This document shows, piece by piece, positions 24,001 to 36,001 of a DNA stretch of 64,000 bases; position 1 is the first letter of the stretch, and every line of letters starts with the position of its first letter. This DNA is from Brienomyrus brachyistius (Eukaryota; Chordata; Actinopteri; Osteoglossiformes; Mormyridae). The stretch lies in contig NC_064543.1 in assembly GCF_023856365.1 (NCBI RefSeq), positions 6,589,952 to 6,653,951 on the forward strand, read 5' to 3'. The notes beneath the pieces are model-generated. The model was not told the DNA's origin and did not search any database. It saw only the letters and a list, made by a program, of their open reading frames with translations. The position numbers and the translations under genes are program-made.

Positions 24001-24966
24001 ACACACACACACACACACGTCTTCTGTATCAGTAATTCTGAGAGGATAGGTAGGGCTTCCCATCACTGGTCACATGACAGTCTTCTATTGGAGAAATAAG
24101 ATGAGTTCCTGACTTTCTTGTCACCTGGCAGGACTGTCTTTTTTTAAGGAGCGTTTCATTGCCCAGCGTCCCAGGAGAAGATGCTTCTTATCTTAGAAAT
24201 GAGAGAAGGTAGCTCTCCTCAGGCACTATCGCTGAGTGAAAATAGACCTTCTCCCACATTCTCGTGCCTAATCCGACCAGCGATAGCAGGGCCGACGTGC
24301 CATATTTACGGAATCCTCGCGCTCCTCTCCACCTGATGAACATCTACCTACTAAACACTCAGTCTCCGCCATCGTTCGGTGTTGAATTGGGGCCCCGTTC
24401 TCTGTTTTCAGTCCTTGTAGCATTTTCCTGAAACTCTCCATCTCTTGACGTATTTCCCGTTCTGTTAATTCTGGGGCGTGGTCATCGAGGTACCCAGTTC
24501 CCGGGTCAAGCCATCTGTGTTTTCCATTTTTATTTCCCAGAAATGGTTGTTTTGGGAAGCGAACTGAGTGACGCGATTGGTACCACAGCAGTGTGACAGT
24601 CCTGCTGTAAATTATTCCCAGCGATGGCCCAACCTACCTCCATCGCATACTCCTCCACAGAGAGCTGATTCAATAAAGTTATGGAAAGCGAGTAGTCTTT
24701 GGACTTTTATCCCCTGTCTATTTACTTAAAGATACATGAAAGCATATGCGGGGAACTGCGAATAGTTTTTATTGTGTATTGAATGTTTTTAAACTTTGGA
24801 TATGACTATGGCAATGTCTGCATACATATGACCAACTTTGGTTTAATTTGACTGGTTTGCGTGTACCCAAATTTATCTGACTTTAATTTAATTATTTATT
24901 GTCTCACACAGGTCCTTGCACTGGTGTAGATAGGCTATTGATTGTAATTTATTTTATTGTTGTTAT
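18100..24966. other. intergenic DNA, no gene recognised
   Basis: About 6.9 kb without a supported gene. It contains homopolymer runs (T/G run at 22180-22200, C run about 20990), a pure CA tract at 23993-24018 and scattered short ORFs on both strands with no consistent splice borders. Conserved non-coding elements could exist but cannot be identified without comparison. Confidence 0.6.
23993..24018. repeat. (CA)n microsatellite
   Basis: Thirteen ac/ca dinucleotides between gagca and gtcttc. Confidence 0.92.
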
Positions 24967-25185
24967 CCATCCATCCATCAATTTTCCAAACTGCTTATCC
25001 TCATGCATTCCTATGGGCAATTTCGCAAATCCAATTAGCCTCAGCATGTTTTTGGACCGTGGGGGGAAACCGGAGTACCCGGAGGGAACCCCACGACGAC
25101 ATGGGGAGAACATGCAAACTCCGCACACATGTGACCCAGGCGGAGACTCGAACCCAGGTCCCAGAGGTGTGAGGCTAACAGTGCA
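24967..25185 (-). mobile_element. DANA/mermaid-like SINE, internally deleted
   Basis: In minus orientation the element begins with ccatccatccatc (the complement of a ggat tail) and continues into the family body (gtttttggaccgtgggggg, ggagaacatgcaaactcc). It ends near the tRNA-like head with a box B relative (gactcgaacccagg). Compared with the copy at 25971 it lacks the central section between gcttatcct and cctatgggcaat. It belongs to the same family as the copies at 25971, 30379, 36514, 38783 and 63206. Confidence 0.85.
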
Positions 25186-25970
25186 CAACTTTGAACATGT
25201 GCCCACATTTGTTGTCTCTTCACAGTATTGAGACGCTTCAGGGACTCCAGATCTCAGCAATTCGAGGAGAGTGTGATGGAATCGCAATGTGTGGGTGTTG
25301 TTTCTTGCCCCAGACCAGTTCAGCCAAATCACCTGCTCCCATCTCTCCTGTGGTCGACACCAGCTTTGATCCAGAGGTATCGCCTTACACCCTTAATGCA
25401 CAGCAACATGGAAACTAAGCCAATAGCCTTGCCATTTTCAAAACGTTGTAAAGCTTTGTAATTTAGACAGGTTTTATTTTGGCGAGATGGCTCCGCATAG
25501 CAGAGCCCATTAACAGTGAGGAGCATGCTGGGAAAACTGTAAATAGCCCCTTGTTTGTGTTATTGTAAATACTTGTTATGTTCCCAGTTGTCATGTGTTG
25601 CCCGCGTCAGTGTCATGCATGAACCTTGTATGAATTACCCACCGTGTGTGTGCCGTACTGCCTGGCGTCTGACCTCCCTGCTGTTTCAGAAATGTGTGGT
25701 CGTTTGTTGTCTGTGTTACACCTTTTGAGGTCTTGTTAAAAAGCCATTCATTCCCTTTAAAACTGGTGCTTTTGACGTCGCAGTGATACCTCAGTCTGCC
25801 AAACGATTCATATTGTGTTTGAGTGTATTGTAGTGAGTAGTACTGTCTCTGCCCACTTCCTGGGTTTGGCTTTTGAGCTCCATTTCTCCTTTGTGTGTGT
25901 ATGTGCACGTACGTATTATGTGGAGTTGTGTGCATGTTGTTTCCGCGCTGTGCAGGTTCCTTGCTGTAGT

Positions 25971-26329
25971 CCATCCATCCATCCATCCATTTTCCAAACC
26001 GCTTATCCTACTGGGTTGCAGGGGGTCCGGAGCCTATCCCGGAAGCAATGGGCACGAGGCAGGGAACAACCCAGGATGGGGGGCCAGCCCATCGCAGGGC
26101 ACACTCACACACCATCCACTCACACATGCACACCTATGGGCAATTTAGCAAGTCCAATTAGCCTCAGCATGTTTTTGGACTGTGTGGGGAAACCGGAGTA
26201 CCCGGAGGAAACCCCACGACGACATGGGGAGAACATGCAAACTCCACACACATGTGACCCAGGCGGAGACTCGAACCCGGGTCCCAGAGGTGTGAGGCAA
26301 CTAACCACTGCACCACCATGCCGCCCCTG
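25971..26329 (-). mobile_element. full-length DANA/mermaid-like SINE with target duplication
   Basis: Read on the minus strand it runs from a tRNA-like head (ggcggcatggtggtgcagtgg, with box B cgggttcgagtctcc) through the conserved body to a (ggat)n tail. The plus strand shows tgctgtagt at 25962-25970 and tgccgtagt at 26330-26338, a target duplication with one mismatch. A 210-codon plus-strand ORF across it is an artefact of the repeat. Confidence 0.92.
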
Positions 26330-26339
26330 TGCCGTAGTC

Positions 26340-29040
26340 CAAAGATGCGAAATTAGCCTAAATGGTGAAACATCTCTGACTATCCTCATTTCTCCAGCCG
26401 TCGCCCTCTATGGGTTTGCAAGAGGGTCAAACAGATATTTCCCTTGAAGATACTGCTTGTAGTTTTGTGCTGTAAGATGCTGAATACATGATATCAGACA
26501 CTATTTACCGGTTCTGGAATATTGGGGCCCGTTTCCCATGTTTTTGAGAAACAGATCAGTCCGTTCTATCTAAATTCATATTTTATACATAAAAACATTT
26601 CATTGTCTGCCTCCCTAATTACCTCTGTTCGGTTTTCTAAGCTGTTCGGAGATCACGCACGCCAGGAGGAAAGAGTTATGAGCTGTCTGGCTGTAGGAAT
26701 TTGAGCCTCCTGGGGTTTCCGTGATCGTGGCATTTGCGTGTCAGAGGCTTTGAGGTGTTATTTTTACGGTAACGGGACCTCGGGTATCGCGCTCATTCTT
26801 CTCCTTTCTCTGAATTTCACACAAGAATTTGCACAAACTCGCATTCAAAATCCTATATATGTTTTGTTACGTATGTATGCTTTGCATGGTGTCTAGGCGC
26901 AGTCCTTTAAGTCTGCTAGCTGACTTCCCGACCCCTCGCACCTGCAGAATGCGCAACACATATCTCCTTTACTCCTTTTCCTTCCACTTAAAGGCGCGTA
27001 ACAGGAGTAAACCGCCAATGAGCCTCTGGGTCTGAGGTCCCTGGACTGAGAAACACAAAACAGATTGTCAGTAACAGTTTCCACATTTGCTAAAAATGCA
27101 ATATACAGGTAACAGACTGTCAGATGGTAGCCAGACTCTGAAAATAGCCTCGGTGGAAGACTAACACATTTCACTTACCCTTGTCTTTGGACAGAAACTC
27201 GAGGTATTTCGATTACAACGAAATGCCGGCTGTTCAAAGACATAAATGATATCGCCTGCGTACAGAAGGCTATAGATCTCAAGGGTTAATGTTTTAATGA
27301 TATTTGCCATTCGGGAAATAACACCGGCGAGTCCATGCCATTGGACTCAGAAATTGGACTTCTGGATGTCATATCTCACTTATGACATCTGGAAACATGA
27401 AACCAGCAAATATATAAATCAGCTGAAGCAATTTCACCAACTATTAACAACATGCTGAAAATAGTTTCCTTCAGCATTTATGCACTGCATTACAAATATG
27501 CTATAAATCAATATAAAAAAAAATTAAAGGAGAAACAATGTTCATATGTCCTGTGTGTGTGCAGGTTAACCACACATCAGTGTGGACACTACAAAGAATA
27601 GGCTGTCAAATAAAAGGCTTATATTTGCCTCGTGAATATCTGAATGCAGAAAGCGTTCCTACAGTCTCAAGGACTCCGTGCGCTTTAAATTATCTACTAA
27701 AATATTTATCTGTCCAAGCTGCAAAGACATTAACTTCATTACCCCATATGCGGCTAAAAAAAAATCGAGATAACATCCGATGATTTTAATACCCCCCCCC
27801 CCCAAAAAAAAAGAAAGCTGCAAAATGTGTTGGTGCACAGGGGATTATCGAAATCTTTACTTTAGTTGAAACAATGGCGGTGGACCAGCAGTAGCCGATA
27901 ACGTCTGTAATTTGATTACGCATTAACTTAATAATAAGGGCGCGGATTCCGCTAATCCATTTCCTTCTGTTAAAAAAAATACAAAAAAATCACGTCCCTA
28001 AAGGGACCTAAGCGTAATAATATAATATAAAAATAGATGGGACTATCAGTTTTCTGCACTATAGTTCCAGCACGTGAGGTCAGAACTGGGATTCTGTGCG
28101 GTGGTTTTGTCCTTCCCAGCATTGATTGCATACTCGCTGAACATAAATTAAAGTCTTAATGGAAGTTTGTATTGAAAAAGAAAATAAACAGAGGATATTG
28201 AATGGCTATTGATTGTAGTTTAATCTTTCGAGATTAAATATTTCAGTAATGGGATCTTATTCTCCTCACGAGCTAATCAGCTTGGGGAAAAACATCCTTG
28301 CAATCGTGAAATCCTTTTCATGCGATCGCTAAATGCAATCCACTCTCACGTTGAGGTTTCATTTCTTTCTGTTGGGGGGACCATTTCTCATCTTCAATGA
28401 AAGGAAGCTGAGGAGAGGAACTTTAAGCTGGAGGTTTCTCTATAAACGCAGATGAACGTCGTGTTCCACAAACATGACGGGTCTTTGTAAACGTCGGTGT
28501 TTATGCCGCGATTGCAGTGTGTGGGAGAGGGGAGACGATGGGATTTGTTTCACTCCCATACTGGTGGAAAAACAGTCCTCCTGCAAGCACTTCTGCACTT
28601 TGCCCTCTAAAACAGAGCACTGGGTTAGGTGGTGTTTGGTTTTCTTCTGCTGGCGTCGCGCACGATGGGATATTTCCCCCACGGCAACCCTAACGTTGTT
28701 ATTGAGATGGATAGTTGGAGCATTCTGCCTATGCGGGAAAGGCATTCTCACGTCCAAACGACCGCAGACCGAAACTGCAAAAATGGTCAAACTACGTCGT
28801 AATGTTACGCAAAACACCTGAAAATGATTTGATGGCGTCGTTTATGATGACGGTGGAGAGACGGCTGCACCCCAGACCCCTTCTAATCTCTGATCAGATC
28901 TTTCATTTCTTTCATCTTTTATTGCGTTAATGCATATAAGGAGACCTGCAGTACGATACAATTTTCAAGGGCTTCAGAAGACAAGCCTTCGCCATCTTAT
29001 ATGCTGTTAATCATATGAACAAATGGATCCTGCCTCTCTT
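26340..29040. other. AT-rich intergenic DNA, no gene recognised
   Basis: About 2.7 kb of mostly unique, AT-rich sequence. Overlapping ORFs of 115 and 125 codons on opposite strands at 28440-28821 have no recognisable motif. A C/A homopolymer pair sits at about 27791-27812. No transposon ends were seen. Confidence 0.55.
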
Positions 29041-29462
29041 TTCCCAACTCTCTACATTGACTCATAGTGGAATTCAGGATTCATTATAAAATTCTCATCC
29101 TCACCTACAGAGCCCTGTATGGTCCGGCCTTATTATGCAATGTGCATGTCCTGCACTCCACACACCCTTCTTTTTGCCCCTTGCACCAGGCTGAAGATGC
29201 ATATGGATTTTACATTTCAATCAGTGCCTCCCAGACTATGGAACAGTCCTCCACCAGCACTGAGATTTGGTGCAATCAGTCGGAACAGTTTAAGGCTCGG
29301 CTACAGACTTATCTGTTTAAGAAAGCCTTTAGATAGTGTTTGAATATTCTATTTTATGCTCTGTATTTTAACTTGTATGGCATTTTATTTATTTCATTTT
29401 TTTGTTCAGCGCTTTGAGATGTCTGTCTCTGAAAAGCACTTTATAAATAAACTTTACTTACT
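29040..29462 (+). mobile_element. L2-like LINE, 3'-end fragment
   Basis: The 29067-29336 ORF reads EFRIHYKILILTYRALYGPA at its start and FKARLQTYLFKKAFR at its end. These correspond to the C-terminal region after reverse transcriptase in teleost L2-type LINEs (compare [15 protein letters not shown] in the LINE near 56.9 kb). It is followed by the 3' UTR words gcgctttgagatgtc and gcactttataaataaa and a short actt-repeat tail. It is 5' truncated, as is usual for LINE copies. Confidence 0.8.
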
Positions 29463-30177
29463 TGTTTGCGTTAAAGCAATATCAGAGTTTCTATGCTGTG
29501 TATGTTCTGTTCTGACACTTACTTCACTTCACCAGAACAGTAATAACATTGACATTGGTAAGAATGGCAAGACCTGGTACAATTCACAGGTAATGGACCG
29601 AGGCTGGACATTCCAGAAGGTTTTTTTGTGATGGAGAGTCCTGCATCCCCATATGACAGCCGAAATCTGTGGATCAGCTGGAATTGAAAAAGCAATAGAT
29701 CACAGACCCCACTGGTTTGTTTGGACAGATGAACAGGCTCCTATCAGAAGTGACAGGTCACCCCCAACGACTCCAGAACACATGCAAATATTTTGAGAAC
29801 AACAGTGGGATGTTCCAGCAGCTGGTGCGGCATCCTTGGGTGGCAGTGGAATGGAGATCGAGCGCAAAGACAACAGTGACGCTTCGAATGGCCCAAACCA
29901 GGAATTAGCATAAGGTCTACATCAGGGGGGCCCAAGTCGTCTACTGGTCGATCGCAAAGGTAGAGTGGGTAGGTAGCATGGCATGAAAAACAGAGGATGG
30001 ATGACGCGTTCAACCGCGCCAGCTGCCGCCAAACTCCAGCAAGCGACCGAGTCGCCTCCAGTTCATTTCTACTAAACTTAAGAGAGGGTGTAAAAATGAA
30101 TGGGGGAGCCGGACCAGGTAAGAAGCCGAAAACGGACCACTTCCACACGGATTGGGGGGAGGAGTTTTTTTTTCACA

Positions 30178-30351
30178 ATGTCATATTCGAAGTGCGTTTT
30201 CTTCATCTGTCCGTCGGCCATTGCTGTTCCGAAGAAGGGAAACATGGAGCGGCGTTTTCGGACTGTTCATGAAAACTACGACATTAACTTCCCTCCGAAA
30301 AGTGAGCTGAGAAGGAGAAAGGTGAAGGAACTAAAATCCCAGTTCAGTTAA
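30178..30351 (+). pseudogene. BED-type zinc-finger fragment of hAT transposase
   Basis: This is an N-terminal transposase remnant of about 58 residues within the hAT element. Two cysteines (C-x4-C in SKCVFFIC) and the final histidine of RTVH are present, while the other expected histidine is replaced by Arg (MERRF). The frame ends at TAA at 30349-30351, just before the element's 3' portion. It is not expected to bind DNA as a normal BED finger. Confidence 0.7.
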
Positions 30352-30378
30352 ATGATTTATTTCCCCCAAAGCGAAATC

Positions 30379-30463
30379 CCATCCATCCATTTTCCAAACC
30401 GCTTATCCTACTGGGTCACGGGGGGTCCAGAGCCTATCCCGGAAGCAATGGGCATGAGGCAGT
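30379..30463 (-). mobile_element. truncated DANA/mermaid-like SINE nested in the hAT element
   Basis: ccatccatcc followed by attttccaaaccgcttatcc and ggaagcaatgggcatgaggc matches the 3' quarter of the copy at 25971. The 5' part, including the tRNA head, is missing. Confidence 0.85.
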
Positions 30464-31259
30464 AAAGAATATTCACTATATCTATAAATTAATATATGTT
30501 TTGCATTTGTATAGTAGGTAGATCATTTTGACTCGGTCATTTATAAGTAGCTCGCAAGCTGAAAGAGTGTGGGACCCCTGGTCTGCATACACTGAAACAA
30601 GCCGTCAAGACCGAAGGTTTAAATGCTGTTCATTTATATTCATAACTACACGTGTCATGTGCTTTCCAGGAGCTGGGATGCTGTATGTGTCCACTGATTA
30701 AGAACGTGAGAAATGACTTTGTATTTAATCAATTATAATGTTTTTTATAGTTATTATGCCAAACATCACTGCTGCCATGCATGGTTTCACATAACAACCA
30801 TGTTCTGTGAAATTGCACAGTGACATTTGAGAAATTTCGCAGACAAATTGCGACACTTGAATTACCAGAATGTTCTTGTAAGTTTGGTACGGTGGGGTTG
30901 CAAGGGAAGGATGTCCCTGTCTTTGTGCTTATGACAGTCAAGCAGTAAATCCCTACAAAGGGCACGCCTCCGTACACCTTGTCCTTCGAAAGGTTGCAAC
31001 CCTTGAATTGGGACACAGCTTAGGTATGTTTTGTTCTACCACAAACTACTGGCTGATAGTGATAAACCTTGCTGACTGGTTGACCAGAAGCACCGGCGCT
31101 AACTCGGACATCCCGGAAGTGCGGGAAAGAGGGACAGAAGTGGTGGTTATTTTTGAAACGCAGTTCCATTTGATGCATTAATGAACACTTTTTTGCTTGC
31201 ATCTCCATATTTCTGCATTGGAAAGTTTGATCAATACCTGATGTTAGAATTATACAGGG

Positions 31260-31592
31260 CAGCGTTTCTCAAACTATGCGCCGTGTACCGTTGCTGGTCC
31301 GTGAGAGGGTTCCTGCTGGTCCCTGAGAGGGTTCCTGCCGGTCCGCGGAGCCTCGCTTCTGCACCAGTCAAAATTCAGTCAGATCAGGTCAGTTATAATA
31401 TTATTATTATTATTATTATTAAGAAAAAGAAAAATAGTAATACTATCCATCCATCCATCCATCCATCCATCCATCCACCCATCCATTCATCCATCCATCT
31501 GTGGGGGGTTGGGGTGGTCGTTCATGCAGGGCCCTGCAGCCCCAAAGCCTGACATGACTGGTCCCCAGGACAAATAAGTTTGAGAAACGCTG
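31260..31592. mobile_element. hAT-type MITE with perfect 15-bp terminal inverted repeats
   Basis: cagcgtttctcaaac at 31260-31274 is matched by its exact complement gtttgagaaacgctg at 31578-31592. The 8-bp flanks are atacaggg (31252-31259) and atatagtg (31593-31600), six of eight identical, consistent with an aged hAT target duplication. The interior contains short repeated ggtcc(g/c)tgagagggttcctg units, an (att)n tract at about 31400-31420 and a (ccat)n tract at 31445-31500. It has no coding capacity. Confidence 0.8.
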
Positions 31593-31915
31593 ATATAGTG
31601 CTTTTCAAGACACCCAAAGCGCTTTACAGAAGCAATGGGGAGCCGCTTCAACCAGCACCACTGTGCAGCACCGACCTAGATGATGTAACGGCAGCCATTG
31701 TGCACCAGTACGCTCACCACACAGCAGCTAAGGTGATAAAGGGGCAGGCAAGAATTCACCAGTTAGATACTAGATGATTAGGAGGCCAGATCTGATAGGG
31801 CCATAGTGGGCAATTTTAGCCAGGACACTCTACTCTTACAAAAGATGCCCAGAGACCTTTTACGACCTCAGAGAGTCAGGAACTCGGCTTTACATATAGA
31901 AGAACAGCATTCAGT
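31593..31915 (+). repeat. dispersed repeat with gcgctttaca motif
   Basis: The segment beginning atagtgcttttcaagacacc and continuing through gccgcttcaaccagcaccac, gatgatgtaacggcagcc and gattaggaggccagatctg reads like a dispersed teleost repeat, perhaps a LINE 3' UTR-derived block. It abuts the hAT MITE. Its class is uncertain. Confidence 0.45.
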
Positions 31916-32003
31916 TGTGGCTCAGATGGGTGTGTAGTTTTTGTCTACATGTTCATTCACCGTGCCTTCAGAGAGCTTGATATGCAACATTCTTCTGCTG
32001 CAG

Positions 32004-32244
32004 GGCTATCGTGGACGTCATCCGGGACGCAAGAGGCACAGCGGTGGGCAGGAGCCGCTGGAAAATGATCCGTGCGTCCATACGGGAGCAAGGCTGGCAG
32101 GCTCGGATCATGAGGTGGGTCGCTACCCCTGAGTCACGGGTCCTGGAGGAACTCAAAAAAAAACACAGCTGGTTCCGACATACATGGGAAAGCGGATTTC
32201 CTGGGAAGTACCTACCCCCTGGCAACCAGGCCAGCAATTCATAG
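32004..32244 (+). CDS. candidate terminal coding exon, unrecognised protein
   Basis: A polypyrimidine acceptor (cattcttctgctgcag) ends at 32003. The open frame after one leading base encodes about 79 residues, starting AIVDVIRDARGTAVGRSRWK and ending GKYLPPGNQASNS with TAG at 32242-32244. It is rich in Arg, Lys and Trp (QGWQARIMRWV, KKKHSWFRHTWESGF). I do not recognise the family. It could be the last exon of a cellular gene, or a piece of a mobile element given the repeats on its 5' side. No polyadenylation signal is close. Confidence 0.3.
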
Positions 32245-32795
32245 GAAACTATCACATCAGTAGTGATGGTAAGCGTGGGATTTCAGCCTGGTCTGGCAAT
32301 CAAGACAGCTGCTAAGTGATGCCACAACTCACTGTCAGCTTGGTAGTAACTTCAATTTTACCTTAATAGTCTAGAAGAATGGGTTTCACACTGTTGCCAT
32401 TACTAACCCGAATTAAACAGATCTTTGTGCTTTTTCTTCATCATTATATACAAATTTGAGGTGGTCATTATGGCATCCTGACAGAAGACAAGATTTCAGT
32501 TGCTTTTCACTGACGCTCAGGGCTCTGGCCTATTTCACACAAGTCAACTCTCCTCCGGCTGGTCTTGGATCTGCAGGCTGTGCAGGATTGAGCGGCTAAA
32601 ATCCGTACAAATTGAAAAGACGTGCATGAGTGGTTCTTATTCAGGAGGAATATTCTGGGTATTTTCTAAAGACAGCTTTTCCATTTTACGTGATGTTCTA
32701 CCGGAAGGTTGTGATCTATCTGGTTAAAGGAGAAAATGCAACGTTCGAGCTCAGTTTTTATTTCCCAGATAGGAGTGAAGTGTAATATCTGCCCT

Positions 32796-32930
32796 TCCAT
32801 CAATTCCCAACCGCTTATACAGTGCAGGAGAGCAGGGAGCTTGAAGTCAATCTGAGGAAGAAGAGGGTACAGAGCTGGGGACCAGGTGGACACAACGGCA
32901 GTCCTTCACAGCACACACACACCAGCGGCC
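32796..32930 (-). repeat. diverged SINE-like fragment
   Basis: ccatcaattcccaaccgcttatacagtgcag resembles the 3' end of the local SINE family in minus orientation. It continues with degenerate body (gagggtacagagctgggg, cttcacagcacacacac). The similarity is only partial. Confidence 0.4.
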
Positions 32931-32939
32931 GAGCCAGGA

Positions 32940-35900
32940 AATTTTCAGTGGGGTGACCGGGGCGGGACCAGAGGTCACTTTGGGGCGGCATATGAATCTA
33001 AATATGAATATAAGGCATCTAGAAAATAAACGAACGTTTAAGGTACATAGAGGCTATAACTCTACATTGTTTATAATTCAGGCAGTGGTGGAATTATCAA
33101 ATAAACATTTAATATATCAATTCCTTGCGGTTAAGGTAACAAGCGTACACTAAGTACAAGATTCCCAAACGTCTGCATTGCTGCTGTTCTGAGAGCACAT
33201 GTTTAGCGCAGCAGTGTAATGAGTTTATTCTTTATCATCATCAGCTATACCGAGAAACAGGTACGGAGTAAAAAGAGTTTTTAAATCGAAGTCTGATTAA
33301 CCACAAAAAAGCGAACACGACGGGGGTGGCCAATGGGCAGATTTCAGTCTAGGACTACCACGGCCGGCTCTTGCCACCCCCCGCTCCGTGTATGGCACAC
33401 ACACATTTACACTCTTGCCAGTTTAAAGTATTAATGTAAATGTATCAAGCTTCTTTGAGTCCCCGACCTGAGACAACTGTCTTTGATTTTGTTGTGCAGG
33501 CATTTCTTAGTAGAACAGCAAATATCACCACTGCACCTAAATCATTTCTTCTAGTTGCCAGTTATTACGTCCGAGTTTGTACGCAAAGTTCATTTTGTAC
33601 TTTTAAATGATGCATTAGATTAGATCGTGGATATTAGATTTGGAGAGACTACTGTAAATCTGTAGTTACACCGTGACCGGTTTTACACTGTTTTTTTATC
33701 AGTCTTTATTTACTGTTAACAGTCTTTATTTTTATCTGCCTGTTTTTGGGCTTCCATTCTGTTTATGCAGCCTGTGAATAATTTAAAAGGCAGAATTTCA
33801 CTACAGCCAGCAGAGCTGCAGACAGCACTAATACACACAGAGAATACTGGAGAAGATGAAGGTGATTAGGGAGAGACCGTCGATGCAAGATATTATCGTC
33901 ACACTCTTGGGTATAAATCTGATTTATATTCAAAGCTGACATTTCATTGTTTTGTTTCCTCTTCGTCTGGGGCGTAGAGTCCTGCAATACACGCAAACAT
34001 TAATTACACACGGCAAAACGAAAACCAATAAAAGAATGCAGCAAAACATAATGATTTTAAAGCGAGTTGCCTTTGGCAGATTAAACTCATTTTTAGTTTC
34101 AGGAAAAAAATCATGTTCTGTAAATAGAATTTGCAGAGAATACAAAGCGGCGACCTGCAGGGTGTATTTCTAGTTACGTGTGTCTTTAGTCTTACCCTCC
34201 ACGCCGTCTGTTGATAGTCATCTCCGCACCAGACGGGAATATAACATTATTAATAACATTGAAACATGACCCCAAATATCACTGTTAATCCTGCGACAGA
34301 TATACGTTGATAACTATGCGTGTCACACCAGCTTTCATACTGGTATTTGTCTTGGCACGCATTGTCCAGGGCATGGTGCTTTACTAAACATTTAAATAAA
34401 TCAGTGGCTTTGACATCGTGTGTTTTGAGTTGTCAGCCTTAATTCGTTAAATCGTGTTTCAATTATTTGCTTTTAATCAAAAAGTGTATTGATTTGAGTC
34501 ACGCGGCCGTGGTTTTAGTTGAGAACAAAAAATATTTGTGAACCTGGAGTTTAATGTGGAATTTTTCCGTCATCCATCCCCCCCACCCACCCACCAACCA
34601 AAAGCCGCATGCGTGTGACCAGGCGATCAAGTCTGCAATTCCCAGGCCTTGTGCACTGCATTACAAACCACGGCGCAAACGGTTCGTATTCAAGCTGCAC
34701 AGTCCTGCATCAGCCCTCCTGCTTCCGATCGCTTTCATTTCCAGTTTACAGGCGCCTTTTGCTGGTGATCCGTGTTTTAAAAAGGCACCCATTCCCGGGC
34801 ATGCGCTGCATGCTGACCGGCGGTGGTCGCTCCTCATGCAGCAGGCATCGCATGTCAGTGTCCTCCGCACAGAGCCAAAGTAAATCACGCCGCTTAAGTG
34901 TTTTTCCGAGCGCCTGCCGCGATATTTCACGTTTTTTAAGGCGTCCTTTAATCTCTGTCCAAATTAAGCATCGTTCTCTCCTTCCGCTTATTGATTCTGC
35001 GGATAAACTTTAAACAACGCTTTGCCCTCTCCGTGGACCCCGGTCTCAGGGTTGCCAACTTCGGTCAGCTGGCTGGAGTGAGATTTTCAATTCGAGTCTG
35101 CACACACATTTATATGTGTGTAAGAGTTTTATTACCGTGTAAATAGTCTGCAAGGTTTGCAAACTACCCCAACGCTTTTGATGTAGCTAATTTTAGGTTT
35201 GTAATGGAATAACATAGGTGTGTCACGACGGATGCTAGGATCTGGCAACCCTGCGATTCCCAAACTCCGGCTCCGCGAAGTGCGCGTTTGCTTGACATGG
35301 TCGCATATCCGTCCTCCGGGGTGTGAAACATTGACAGAAATCCTGGATGAGAAATGAGTGTTTCTGATGTTTCCAGGTTGTTGTACAAATAAGAGCTTTT
35401 CCGGTGTGGTGCAGTCACGCCGTGACATGTTGAGAGGAGAGATATAACCGGCTGCCCGACTGGTATTTCTTTGCTTCTATTACGCAACTGCGTTTGATAA
35501 GACCTCATAAGGACAGGACATGTGGCGAATCTAATGTCTTTGTTAAAATTACAATTGATTTTTCTACCTGCCTGCCGCTTTGCTTCAGGGAGTCGAAATT
35601 GTAATTATAGAAGCAAACATGAAACAAAAATGTATAAATGGAGTGATGGCTTTGCTTAACATAGACTTAAAAACTCGACTTGTTCTGCAAACACATTCCC
35701 GAAGAAAATAATTGCACAGTTTAGCCTGTACACGAATAGCACAAGGACTTTAAGAAGCCTGGAGAGTATTAATTGAGGGTTGAATTAAGGATGTTCTGTG
35801 CTGTCGCAGCGATTTCTTGAGCCTCTCGCAGGATTTGAGTAGCTTCATGGTATTTCAGCTGGCTGGCGGACATTAGATATGATTTCTCCTCCCTACTGGA

Positions 35901-36000
35901 GGAGATGACCCAAACCTGAGTGATTATTGGAAAACATTCACTTCCCGGAATCGGGGCTGTAGTTAATCCAAGTCCCACTGCCATCCAGTTTCAGAACAAG
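32940..36000. other. intergenic DNA, no gene recognised
   Basis: About 3 kb of AT-rich, largely unique sequence with no transposon ends seen and no convincing exons. ORFs at 34554-35013 and 35132-35508 overlap on both strands and lack family resemblance. Confidence 0.55.
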
Positions 36001-36001
36001 A

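Larger units (their letters stand above)
29923..30580 (+). mobile_element. non-autonomous hAT element with BED-finger transposase remnant
   Basis: The ends are short inverted repeats (cagggg...ccca and tgggacccctg), flanked by gtctacat at 29915-29922 and gtctgcat at 30581-30588. This is an 8-bp target duplication with one mismatch, diagnostic of the hAT superfamily. Inside, 30178-30351 reads SYSKCVFFIC, AVPKKGNMERRFRTVHENYD and FPPKSELRRRKVKELKSQ. It resembles the N-terminal BED zinc finger of Charlie/SCAND-type hAT transposases. The first zinc-ligand histidine of the usual H-F-R-T-V-H pattern is Arg here. No transposase catalytic region follows. A truncated SINE is nested at 30379-30463. Confidence 0.85.

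Noticed and set aside
25815..26447. 210-codon plus-strand ORF
   Set aside because: Most of it runs antisense through the SINE at 25971-26329. The same peptide appears wherever the SINE occurs (24899, 63230).
28440..28821. Overlapping 115- and 125-codon ORFs on opposite strands
   Set aside because: Neither has a motif, splice border or family resemblance. A Tc1-like origin was considered but no catalytic or DNA-binding motif was visible.
29700..29915. 63-codon plus ORF (ENNSGMFQQLVRHPWVAVEW) and its minus-strand counterpart
   Set aside because: It lies between an L2 end and a hAT element, has no recognisable family and no splice support. It is probably a fragment of an unidentified repeat.
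35769..35984. Minus-strand 71-codon ORF ending LREAQEIAATAQNILNSTLN
   Set aside because: The end looks helical but there is no recognisable family, no upstream exon and no clear acceptor. It is too short to support as a gene.
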